Shown in pieces: positions 24,226 through 34,599 of a stretch of 64,000 nt of DNA; positions within the stretch are counted from its first letter, which is position 1, and each line of letters begins with the position of its first letter. The position numbers and the translations under genes were made by a program. The notes under the pieces are model-generated. The model was not told the origin of the DNA. It worked only from the letters and a program-made list of their open reading frames with translations, and did no database searches. The stretch is from Sialis fuliginosa (Eukaryota > Arthropoda > Insecta > Megaloptera > Sialidae): assembly GCA_961205875.1 (NCBI GenBank), contig OY540816.1:7078701-7142700 (forward strand), read 5' to 3'.

Positions 24226-24930
24226 GGAGGCAGACCCAGTTAGAATTTTGAAAAAAACAATTTTTTTTTTGTATTTTCTCAAAGTAGAATATTTCAAAAG
24301 TATTCTCTGAAAATTTCAGACAAATGTCCTGTCCATAGACGATTCAGTGTAAGTTCCAAAATACATTTTTTATCTGCATGCAAATCGTACTCAAAACTTT
24401 AAACGCGTTTTTCTCGAAGTCGGTGATCACTGTAACTTGAGAACGGCTTTACCGATCGGTTTGAAATTTTTCTCACTTATTCTATACATAATTGTCCTCC
24501 GGATGAACAAAGGAATTTTTTTTTGACGATTATTATTTTTTTTATAGCCGAAAATGCGAGTGAAATTTTAGTCAAATAAAGAACTTTGACTTTCAATATT
24601 CGCCATTTTGTGAAAATTCAAAATTTTTCAAATCCCTTCGTTCATCCGGAGCAATATGTCATTAGCTAATGATCCCTTTTGTTTTTTTTCATTTCAGATG
24701 ATCTAGTGACGAGCAGCAGTGATCACGGCAAAACACTTTTTTTTTGGACCCCTCCCAAATTTGCTGTATCCCACTTATTTTTTAATATTTTACCATAAAA
24801 AAATTACAATGTTTTCTTTAAATACATATCTTTCATGTGGAAAAACATATGTTATTAATTATTTTAATGCGTGGCCAAAAAAAATCCTAAAAAAAAGCTT
24901 TTTTTGGATGTCCCTACTGGGTTTGCCCCC
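24226..24930. mobile_element. TTAA-flanked miniature element A
   Basis: Ends GGAGGCAGACCCAGT and ACTGGGTTTGCCCCC form an inverted pair, flanked by TTAA on both sides (24222-24225, 24931-24934). TTAA duplication is typical of piggyBac and some Kolobok-type elements. No transposase. GTTTTTCTCGAAGTCGGTG-like text in the interior is typical of degraded repeats. Confidence 0.75.
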
Positions 24931-24934
24931 TTAA

Positions 24935-25347
24935 TGCAAGTGCTTTAAAGGTTAGGAACTCTAAAAGATTTAACAAAAATTTTACTAGATAAAACAATAT
25001 TCTAATATTTTTTTATAGAAACAAGATTTATGCAAATAGTTTGCATAATTAATGTCCATTTGATTATCACAAATTAGAAAAAAATAAAACCAGTTTTCGT
25101 ATGAAAGATGCAATAAAAACTTGTAATATGGATCATAGCAAAAAGATGGTGTCATCGAGCTAGAATGTTAAAATATTTCAGATAAATAAATAAAGAATAA
25201 TCATCAAAAAGATTTAAATAACATTAATTTAATAAATTAACTTTAAAATGGTTTCACTACAGAAGTTAAAGATGAAGAAAATAATATGTTAGCAAAAACT
25301 TTTAAACGAGAATATACGTTACATAAGTACATAATGTATCTTCTTAA
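24935..25347. other. AT-rich intergenic DNA
   Basis: No gene recognised. Confidence 0.4.
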
Positions 25348-26083
25348 GGGCGGGGTAAGGTTAATTCGTACAAAAAAAGGCATGTTTTTGTGAATTTTTT
25401 GTTAAAATCTCTTTATTAAAACTAATGGTACATTAAAGAATGACATTCGAAGATTATTGTATAAAATTTTCACGAAGAAATATTAAAAAATACGGCAATG
25501 GCAGCAATTATTCGGACGTCTTTCGGAAAAAAGTAGAATTACGGTGCCCCTCATAACTTTGTGCTGGATCATCCGAAATCAAAAAATTAAAGTTCATTCG
25601 TTAGATAATAGTTTTCCCCAGGTAACGCTGGGAGGATTTTTCGAAATTTAATTTTTTCACTTTTTTGGAACACTTTGAAGCGAAAAACGCGATTTTTTCG
25701 CAAATCGGCTAATTTGTTATTGTAAAATAAAAATTATTAACAAATTTGAAAAAAAAACTCTCCAGCGTTACCTCGTAAATTATGTACAGAAATAGTGTTC
25801 ACAATTTCAAAAGGATCGGTGCAGTAGTTTTGACGTTATGAGGGGCACCGACTTTGAAAAAGTGAGTTGTGGGGAAAACGCTTTAAAGTTTTGAACACTA
25901 AAAAAAACAATAGCGCGCTCGGGTAGGTATAAAAATCCGCCAGATATAAAAATACTCATAACTTCGTCAATTTTGCTCCAACCAACTTGAAATTTAGACA
26001 CAATATTCTTGAAATATTATGCATTCAGTTAAAAAAATTTAAAAAAATTCAAAATAAAAATTTTTTAAAACCTTACCCCGCCC
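25348..26083. mobile_element. TTAA-flanked miniature element B
   Basis: Ends GGGCGGGGTAAGGTT and AACCTTACCCCGCCC are an exact inverted pair, flanked by TTAA (25344-25347, 26084-26087). The interior shows repeated GAGGGGCACCG-like text in both orientations (about 25545 and 25840) and no transposase. Confidence 0.8.
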
Positions 26084-26109
26084 TTAAGTTAACAATTATA
26101 AAATAAAAT

Positions 26110-26675
26110 AATTCGGGCAAGACATACACGAGTGTATGCCATAAGGGTTCCGAAGTACGTACTACGTGAAATGTTTGGAACCACTTACAGGTGCATTTTT
26201 AAGTTAAAGTTAAAATATAAAAAAGTGTCAATTTCTACTAATTGAGATCTATATTTTGACATACCACATGCCTAGATATCAAAATAAAAAATTCTATGAC
26301 GCCCCTCCCTATAATTCCAAAATTTAAAATTATATTGTTGACTTTAGTATTTGTCGTTGGTAGTCCCACCAAAGCCTCGTTACCAAATTTTTTCAGATCT
26401 TTTGAGCCAGTAGTTACAGAGTTAGAGGGGGGGGGAACAAAATAAAACACTGCTTTTAGCCCCCTACAGGCGCCTTTTTTTAGATCTTTATTGCCCCCCT
26501 TGAAAAATTATTTATTCAATAAATTTGTACATATTTTACTAGAGGGTGTCATTTTACATGTTCAGTAAAAAATTTCAAGTTTCTAGCTTATATAGTTTAC
26601 GAGCTATTTGGCTTTGAGTGAAAAGGACGGACGGACGACAAATTGAGATTAATAGGGTTTCTTCGGAACCCTAAA
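26110..26675 (+). repeat. Family J dispersed repeat, copy 2
   Basis: Same start (AATTCGGGCAAGACATACAC) and end (GGACGGACGGACGACAAATTG, AGGGTTTCTTCGGAACCCTA) as the copy at 21145, with a shortened middle and a few insertions. Confidence 0.7.
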
Positions 26676-27134
26676 GGCAGTTATCTACTTTATATTTAAT
26701 AAAAAAATCTATTTTACCCATACGTTGGTCATAAAATTATAATTTAATATAATTAAATATAAAGTATAATAAAAAAATTTATTATTAAAACTAAATATAA
26801 ACAAGGTACTTATTAAATAATTTTGAAATAATGTGTATTTAAAAAATTATATGCCAAATTCAAATAATAATATTTTACATTCACTAGATGAATAATGTAT
26901 TTTTTACAAGCAGGAAATCAAAAATATCGGGAAAATGCCTCGGTTCAAGAGTAACTCATATATTTCGGAAATGGCTGCAATATATAATAAACATATAGGA
27001 GCTTGTCAAGTCTATATACGATACGGTCTAGTGGTTAGCATACCAGGATATTATTCAAGAAACTAGAATACCTACTATTAAAATTTATATAATTATCTAT
27101 ATGTTTTGGTTTATGTATATGACCATATTGACGA
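26676..27134. other. AT-rich intergenic DNA
   Basis: No gene recognised. Confidence 0.4.
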
Positions 27135-27500
27135 ATAATATTATTGTTTCAATATTGGGATTTTTTTAAGGTCAAAATAAAGAAAATTTTAAAAAAAATT
27201 CTTTTTAATTACACAAACGTGCATTTATTTCATAAAATAGCTATTTTTTCGAATGTATTACCATTCTTCTTCAGTGCATAAATTTCTTATAATATCTTTG
27301 TTTCAATATTGGGATTTTTTTTAAGGTCAAAATAAAGAGATATTATAAAAAATTTATGCACTGAAGAAGAATGGTAATACATTCGAAAAAATAGCTATTT
27401 TATGAAATAAATGCACGTTTGTGTAATTAAAAAGAAATTTTTTTTAAATTTTCTTTATTTTGACCTTAAAAAAAATCCCAATATTGAAACAATAATATTA
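27135..27500. mobile_element. Hairpin element with a third copy of the end motif at its centre
   Basis: Arms of about 155 bp are near-perfect inverted copies (TATTATTGTTTCAATATTGG at the left, its inverse at the right). The loop contains another copy of the terminal block (GTTTCAATATTGGGATTTTT..AAGGTCAAAATAAAGA) at about 27300-27340. No coding capacity. Confidence 0.75.
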
Positions 27501-28696
27501 TCTATATGTACATATGTATGTATTATAATCATAATTGGAGATCTGGAACTATTTAATATTCTTTGAATTTTGATAAGAATAATAATTATATATATATAAC
27601 TTTCGTATAAAATATACCTAATATACGCTCGCGTAGCCTTTCTGCTTTCCTATAGAGTCATTACAATATTAATTTCGTCAGCCATTTTTAGCCAAACCGG
27701 CGGCGTTGGCGAGATTTATTAAAAATTCATTTATTGTATTTTTAGCAAATATACAAAAATTACCTTTAAAATTGAACATAATGTAATAATATGAAGTATA
27801 TTTAATGATATTGACTAATTAAATAAGAAAATACAGCTGTGAGTGAGACTTGGCTACTACAATCAACCAAAAATCGATTCACACTGTCTTAAATCTTACT
27901 ATGAGTGACTCTACGCTCTTTTAGCTGTTTTGCTAGCATATAGAAGTGTCGCTAGGATAAGCCATACAGACACATGTTCACATCACCTAACTTTTCTCTA
28001 TACTAAATGTGACACTTTGTATATACACAAGCAATATATTAACGAAAATTAACGGAAAAACATCCAAAAAAGCGAAAACAAAATAATTAATTCCATTTTT
28101 ACTGCTGGCAGACACAACAATCAGAAAGGATGTCTGTATAGTCGATTTATGGATTTCATAAATTAACATCACTTATAAATGCTCACAAAATTATAAGCTA
28201 GCAAAACAACTAGGAAAGCGGAACTATGTATGTCTATAATCACCTGCACCTAAACCTAGAACAACAAAAATTCTCAATTTTATAAAAAAATTTATAGTCA
28301 TTTAGTGGATATGTCAACTTTGGGAAACAAAAAAATATGTTTTTGTAATAATTTTGAACAAAAAATTATTAGAATATACTTTTAATTACTCTATTTTAAT
28401 TCGATCTAACGGTTTTGGTCGTCAATTTACTGATTTTTTTTTAATTTGATAAAAAGCTGAAAATGCCAATTTTCAACCAAAAAATACAGCTTTCGTGTGT
28501 GTGTGTGTGTGTGCTGCACATTTTATTCTAAATAAGTATATCTAAATATATTGCTATTTTTCGTTATTTTCTAAGAATGATTCGTCAAATGGTCGCAGAC
28601 ACTGGTCGAAAAACAGGCAAAAAAACCTTACATAAAATTTATATACTTACACTAGAAAACAGTTCAAAAACTGTTCGCGAAAACAAATCGATCTGT
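27501..28696. other. Intergenic DNA; possible short 5' exon on the minus strand
   Basis: Mostly AT-rich. At 27676-27725 the minus strand shows a GC-richer leader followed by AAAATGGCTGACGAA, a good initiation context, and after seven codons a possible GTAATG splice donor. This could be a first coding exon, but nothing downstream confirms it. The rest shows no gene. Confidence 0.25.
28495..28513. repeat. (GT)n microsatellite
   Basis: About nine to ten GT dinucleotides in a row. Confidence 0.9.
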
Positions 28697-28847
28697 CAGT
28701 GGCGTAGTAAGAAAAATTTTCGGGGGGGATAAATACATATGAGTTAAATTTTTTGAAGGTAATTTGAACTGATATTTTCTCAAAACATACGATTTTTAAG
28801 AACATTGAATATTTCGACCCCAAAACCCCCCCGTTCCTACGCCACTG
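28697..28847. mobile_element. hAT-type miniature element, duplication CGATCTGT
   Basis: Begins CAGTGGCGTAGTAAG and ends CCTACGCCACTG; bounded by the perfect 8-bp repeat CGATCTGT (28689-28696, 28848-28855). Only 151 bp long, it shares C/G runs and the TTAAATTTTTTGAAGGTA block with the copy at 32943. Confidence 0.88.
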
Positions 28848-28855
28848 CGATCTGT

Positions 28856-30399
28856 TCACGAACAATGTTTATAAAGAGCTTATAATCTGTTCCGCGAATA
28901 CATGTGAACATCATCAACATTGTCTACTACAAGTTTTCGTATTCGTATTTTATGTAGAACTGTTTTAATCCTGCTAGTCGTTTTTCTTTTGAAAGAAACT
29001 TAATATGGAAAAAAAACTATTAATCGAAATCTGTCCGTGGGCAGTTAGTAAGCTGTTCGCGAACAACTTGCAATTTATTTGTCTGCTATTAGCGAACGTT
29101 AGTGTATACTGTATAGGCACATTTCCATTTTTTAATATAACCGTAAATGTACAATATTACATATTATTTTATTTTATTTTAATGAACAACTAAAAATCCT
29201 TGAAAATAATTTTTACATAAAAATTAACCTATTAGTTTCAATTTTTTCATACTTTTCGAATTATAATTTTTATTGACAAATTTATTCTCATTTAATTGTC
29301 TCCAATTCCGTTAAAAAAATATGGCTATGTTCGCAATTCCGTTCGAAAATGTTCCTAATTACAGCAGTAGTTTTTTAGTTGTTTAATGTAAATTACACAT
29401 ACACAGTTTTTGTATAAATTGATTGTTTATACAATTAATTAATTCTACCTACATAAAAAGAAGCATATTTTGTATCTTTTACCGCTTATTTCGAAAACTA
29501 CTGCATCGATTTTAATGCGGTTTTCACCAATAGATAAATCATTTTTCGGAGCAGGTTTTGGGCTATTATTTTTTTAATATTGCTGGTTCGATGAAACAAT
29601 TGACTTGGTTTAAAGTAAAAAAACTCAACAATAACATTTTAGTGCTACCATTTGCCAAAGAATTGAATTACAATGAAAAAACTGCTGTTTTTAAATTACG
29701 ACAATAAGATTATAATTGAATTTTGAATAGGATGTAATTACCTCAAGTGAAATTTTGCAATATAATAAGTCAATTAATACATTTACACAATATCAGATAA
29801 TAAACTATTTTCCCAAACAATTTTTTTTCCACTAAGCTGTTGTACATTATTCCGTCCTACGAACGGAATAATGTTCAAGTTAATAAAAATGTGTACATAA
29901 TTCCGTGCCACTAAATGTTTTTTTATTTATTTAAATAATATTAAAAAAATAATAATAATAAGTTTAATCTGTTTTTTACAAATCTAATAACTCAATGAAG
30001 GCATTAAAATATAAGTATTTAAAAATTGATACAGTAAAAAAATCCTTACTCAGTTTTGTGTCGACCGTTCGTTGACGACTGCGAATGTTAACAATTAATT
30101 TCAAACTGAATAATTGTTTCCGAATTGTCGTTACTTTGGATTTCGAAAAATAACCGAACATAGAATCAATTAAATTAATATTTTCTATGAAATCTCTTAA
30201 AGTTATCTTATTTATTAATTTTTAATAAAATAGGCCGTAATTATGTACTAAGCTGGAATTATGTACATTTACCTTAATTAGATATTGACTTAACATAACT
30301 TTTAGCGTTATATACATATATGTACATACACCGTAAATAGCAAAAACGTATTCCTCAATTTATGCTAAAAACCTAGATATATGTAATACTTAATATCAT
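28856..30399. other. AT-rich intergenic DNA
   Basis: No gene recognised. A short hairpin ATTATTCCGT-loop-ACGGAATAAT lies at 29849-29875. TGTTCGCGAA motifs recur at about 28671, 28862 and 29055, suggesting decayed inverted-repeat ends. Confidence 0.4.
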
Positions 30400-30925
30400 G
30401 GATCTGTACCTGAACCCGAACCCAAACCCGAATCCTGAAAAAACCCGTATTTTTCATTAACCTGAACCCAAACTGGTCCGCTATATTTCAAAGTCTACGA
30501 ACCTGAATCTGAATCAGAACCTTTTCATGGATAACCGGTAACCATATATTTTTTAAAAGGTTGATATTTTTTCCAATGATTTTTTTTTTTGTACTAACTG
30601 GAAATTTGTTTGAATTTCATTGTATAATGTGAGTTATCATTTTACATAAATAATAATTAATCAAATTAGATTTCAATTTGCAGCAAACCTTTAAAATGTT
30701 ATTTTATTTTTTGCCCTTTTTTTCTAGCCATATTTTAAAGACTATTAATGTCTTGTTCTTCTTCAGAAAATGTGTTATTTATTAATTTTTTTTCGAACAA
30801 AATAATTTTCTTTCATTTACAATCTTGAACCCGAACCCAAACCTGAACCCTGAAAAAATAACGGTTTTTGTCAGTTTTTGAACCCAAACCACCATGCTGA
30901 AACCAAACCCGCACCATAAATAAAA
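30400..30925. repeat. GAACCC-rich repeat pair, probable transposon ends
   Basis: Two blocks rich in GAACCC/AAACCC hexamers (30412-30500 and 30823-30915) flank an AT-rich middle. The composition resembles ends of elements with (GGGTTC)n subterminal repeats; no duplication could be fixed. It does not match the insect telomere hexamer. Confidence 0.45.
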
Positions 30926-32095
30926 ATTACCCATGTTTAATATAATTGTCAATTATTATAATTACAATTTATTTTGTAAGAGCCACTTCACTTTTAATAT
31001 ATTTTATATTTTTTATAACTTTACCAGGGGTTATTTTAAGGAAATTTTAGAACTTCACAATATGAGTGAAAACTTTTTAATAAACAAGAAATAGAATATC
31101 CTATACTAATTAGTATTCGGTGTTATTTTGTAAATGTAATTTTTATTTAACTTATTTTATATTTTACAAATAACCCATGTTTGTTATGTAGTGATAAAGT
31201 GGGAGCAGAATGTATTTTTCCATTAAATACCTACCTACTAAAAAATAATAGTCTAAAAATAGATTTAAAAATTCCAATTTATGTAATTCCTACACTTGTA
31301 TTATTAAAACACACAAAAAATCCAATCTAAAAAAAAGTTATATTTAAATAACTTAAAAATATATAATTGTATTGATTTTTTTAATAAAGTACCTAATTAT
31401 TATTACATATTTATAATTGTGTTTGATTTAAAAATGATAAGCTAATCTACGAATATAAAAAATTAAAAATTAATTAGAACTGATAATACTAAAATAATAA
31501 TAATCGTTAAATTATCAAATATTAAATCAACTTAGTTTATAAAATTAGTGAAAAATATTACTGACCTTAAGAAATTCTGCCCGTCTCAGACACGGCTATT
31601 TTTATAGTTTTAAAAATATCTACAAAATACCACTTCACAAACTCGATTCGAAATCACAAAACAAAATAACAAATAAATAAAAACTAACTGAAAAATATAT
31701 AATTCACATCACATAACTAAAACAATAACAACACAAAATTAAAAACAAAATAAAAACTTTTTCCAACAATCACTTATTTCCACTCACAACAATGAACTTT
31801 TTCTACTTTCAAACTGTTTGATTGTTGTATCCGCCGTACATCAATTGAAAATATAAGTAGTAATAAGGAATGTAAATATAGTTCTGCAACAGTTACGAAA
31901 CATTCAGTGATTAAAATACGATTGAAATCTGCGAAGACGCGCTAACGTTATCAAATTATAACACCGATATTCGACTGTTTGGCTAGAACGGTTAGGTTCG
32001 AAATGACAGCAACGCTCTTGCAAAGATACAAGTTGGAACTATGCGGAGCATGCGTGTTTAATATTTTACTCTTATTCGAATTATTTAAATCTGAT
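30926..32095 (-). other. AT-rich DNA with a possible promoter / 5' untranslated exon
   Basis: Most of the stretch is featureless. From about 32060 down to 31565 on the minus strand the sequence is richer in CpG and less repetitive (GCTGTCATTTCGAACCTAACC, CGTTAGCGCGTCTTCGC). It ends at AAG followed by GTCAGT, a plausible splice donor at about 31568. It may be the first non-coding exon of a host gene transcribed leftward; no coding exon confirms it. Confidence 0.25.
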
Positions 32096-32325
32096 ATATT
32101 TTTATGTGTTCGTTTCTTTTTGATGTACGAAAGTTAATGTGTGTTATGTGTACATTCTGTCTTGATATAATTATATTTGATTTATTTCATTTAAATATTA
32201 ATTTCTTGTATAGGAAGTACACGTATTGCAAAAAAAAACATACATCTAATTATTTTAATTACAAAAATTTACTAATTAAACAATCATTATTATTTTTAAA
32301 TATAAACCAGTGGTTCTAAAATCTT

Positions 32326-32882
32326 ATAAGGTACTGGCACCAATCTTGGACATGACCCCAGTAATGGCTATTTTTTAATTAAATGTAATTTGTTGATATT
32401 TGATTACTACCATTTCTGAATATTAATCTATAACTGTCTTACAGCGTGATTTGATGACAATCGGCCAATAGGTGTCAAAATGGTGGACATTTAAACTAAT
32501 TATTAGTACAATGTATTTATTAATTATTATATTATTATCATAGACACTGCTTTACATTGTTTCAAATTTCACGATTCTTTCTTTTTTATCTTTTGTGTCG
32601 TAGTACTTATCATTTTGTAATCATTAGCAAGTGTCCATCACTGCGTGCTTATTACTGGTTTTACCTTTTCCATTACTGAAGAAAAAATATGAACAAAATA
32701 AAAGGCTATAATTTAAAAAAACAAACTATATTTACGGACTTTGGTAATTAAATTGATTAAATAAAGAACTACTTATTATTTAATCAGTAACATGAGTTCA
32801 TGAGAATTAGAAAAAACAAGTGCATTAATCCAAAAAAACCGTTAACTTGCTCTTATAGCGGCCATAACTGGTACCTTTACCT
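32326..32882. mobile_element. Element X, uninterrupted copy
   Basis: Ends AAGGTACTGGCACCAATCTTGG and the inverse CATAACTGGTACCTT form an imperfect inverted pair. A second, inverted copy at 45859-48352 is interrupted by a hAT element. Non-coding; superfamily unknown. Confidence 0.6.
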
Positions 32883-32942
32883 TATATTTTTATGTGTTCG
32901 TTTCTTTTTGATGTACGAAAGTTAATGTGCATGTGTTATATG

Positions 32943-33107
32943 CAGTGGCGTGGTAACGGGGGATGGAGTCGGGGACGAACCCCCCCCCCCCCCCCCCCTG
33001 AAATAATATATGTTTTGAAAAAAAATCAGTTCCAAATACCTTCAAAAAAATTAACTCATATGTATTTAACCCCCCCCCCCCACGACATTTTTCTTACTAC
33101 GCCACTG
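32943..33107. mobile_element. hAT-type miniature element with long C runs
   Basis: Begins CAGTGGCGTGGTAACGG and ends ACTACGCCACTG. The flanks GTTATATG and GTTACTTG are a decayed 8-bp duplication. The duplicated host segment at 32104 gives the pre-insertion sequence. Similar in length and interior to 28697-28847. Confidence 0.8.
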
Positions 33108-33450
33108 GTTACTTGTACATTCTGTCTTGATATAATTATATTTGATTTATTTCATTTAAATACATATTTATTTTTTGTATATATAATGTAGGAGGTACAG
33201 TGTACACGTATTGAAAAAAACATACATTTTCGTTTTATATCCTATCATTATAAAAGACAATTGACTAAAAACTTCTAATTATTTTAACTACAAAAAATTA
33301 CTAATTAAAGAATCATTATTATTTTTAAATATAAACCAGTGGTTTTAAAATCATATATATCTTATTTAATCCAAAGTTATAAAACTAAGCAGAAACTTGA
33401 CTATTTGCTTATTTTAAATTTATATTAAATGTATTAAAATATATTTTAAT

Positions 33451-34594
33451 TAGAGGTGTACCGGAATTTCGGCCGGAATTGACATCTAATGTTACTACTA
33501 TTATATTTTAAATATAAATACATAGATTATTATCTTAAATTAATATAACATTATTCTACAAATGAGCCGTTGATTTTGAAAGTGGCCTAACTCCATTTTT
33601 CAAATTTTTTTTGTTGACTGTAGTAACGTGTATAATTAGAAGTAAACTATCATAAAAAACAATTTTTGGTTAAATATTTTCAAAGGAAAAATTTTTTTTG
33701 AACACATTATAGTATAGGAGCCAGCTGCAAAATCGGTGTAGATTTAACAACCGTCTGCCGTTGTGGTTTTTTTGAAGTACTCACTCAGACAAATCTCGGA
33801 CGATGAGTCCGGTCCACCAGCTTGTAGGGATTTAATAGATAGGGCCCACGAAAAATACGCACAAAAAAATCACGTAACAACCGTTTGAATGAGACGGTTG
33901 CTTATAGTAGACCCCAATTAAAGATGTTTTGGATATACGGCAGAAATTTTTGCGTAGGGGTTTAATTACAGGGGCCTCTCAAAATTTCGACCCAAAAAAA
34001 TCAGATAACAACCGGATTAGACCTGATGTAAAATGTTTATTTGGACGTATACTTACATAAAAACATAATGGTAGAATTTTTTATGTAGGGACTTCGGTGC
34101 TATAAGGCCTATAAATGGCCAGAATTGGGCCCCAATATTAAAAATGCTGTAAAATCTAAAATACCGAATGAAAATTTCTGCCGCGCGGTGTATTCCTTTG
34201 TTATGAACTATAAAATAGATATATACCCATGGCAGAAGTTTTTATTGATATCTTACACGTATATTTTTAATTTTATTGAAACGCAAACTCTTTAATATCT
34301 CAGTTCAAACATAAATGGAGTTAGGCCACTTTCAAAATCAACGGCTCATATATGGTATTTCTTTAAGAAATAGATTAAATTATAAAAATTGTGTTTTCTA
34401 CATATTCTGCAATTTTTACAGCTTCGTAAAACTATTTGTATAGCTATTATTTCGTTAATTTATTAGTATACCATACGTTTTTTTCCAATCGAATGTAATT
34501 ACATTTATAATACAATAAATAATAATATAAATAGTAATATAATATAATAATAGTGACGTTAAAATATTCACGCTGGAATTCCGGCACACCTCTA
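33451..34594. mobile_element. hAT-type element (TAGAGGTGTACCGG ends) with nested insertion
   Basis: Begins TAGAGGTGTACCGGAATTTC and ends GGAATTCCGGCACACCTCTA. The flanks ATTTTAAT and ATTGTAAT form an 8-bp duplication with one mismatch. Same family as 46216-48150 and 53790-54957. About 790 bp of it is a nested inverted-repeat element. Confidence 0.75.
33562..34349. mobile_element. Inverted-repeat element nested in a hAT element
   Basis: Ends ATGAGCCGTTGATTTTGAAA and its inverse, continuing as GTGGCCTAACTCCAT; AT on both sides suggests an AT or TA duplication. The related hAT copy at about 53820-53860 lacks this insertion. No transposase recognised. Confidence 0.75.
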
Positions 34595-34599
34595 ATTGT

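Larger units (their letters stand above)
32096..33358. repeat. Segmental direct duplication (~230 bp) flanking element X
   Basis: The segment TATTTTTATGTGTTCGTTTC..AAACCAGTGGTT occurs at 32096-32320 and again at 32886-33350. The second copy is lengthened by a hAT insertion (32943-33107). Between the copies lies element X (about 32326-32882). Confidence 0.8.

Noticed and set aside
30412..30915. GAACCC/AAACCC hexamer clusters as possible interstitial telomere repeats
   Set aside because: The unit differs from the insect telomere repeat and the arrays are short and irregular, more like transposon subterminal repeats.
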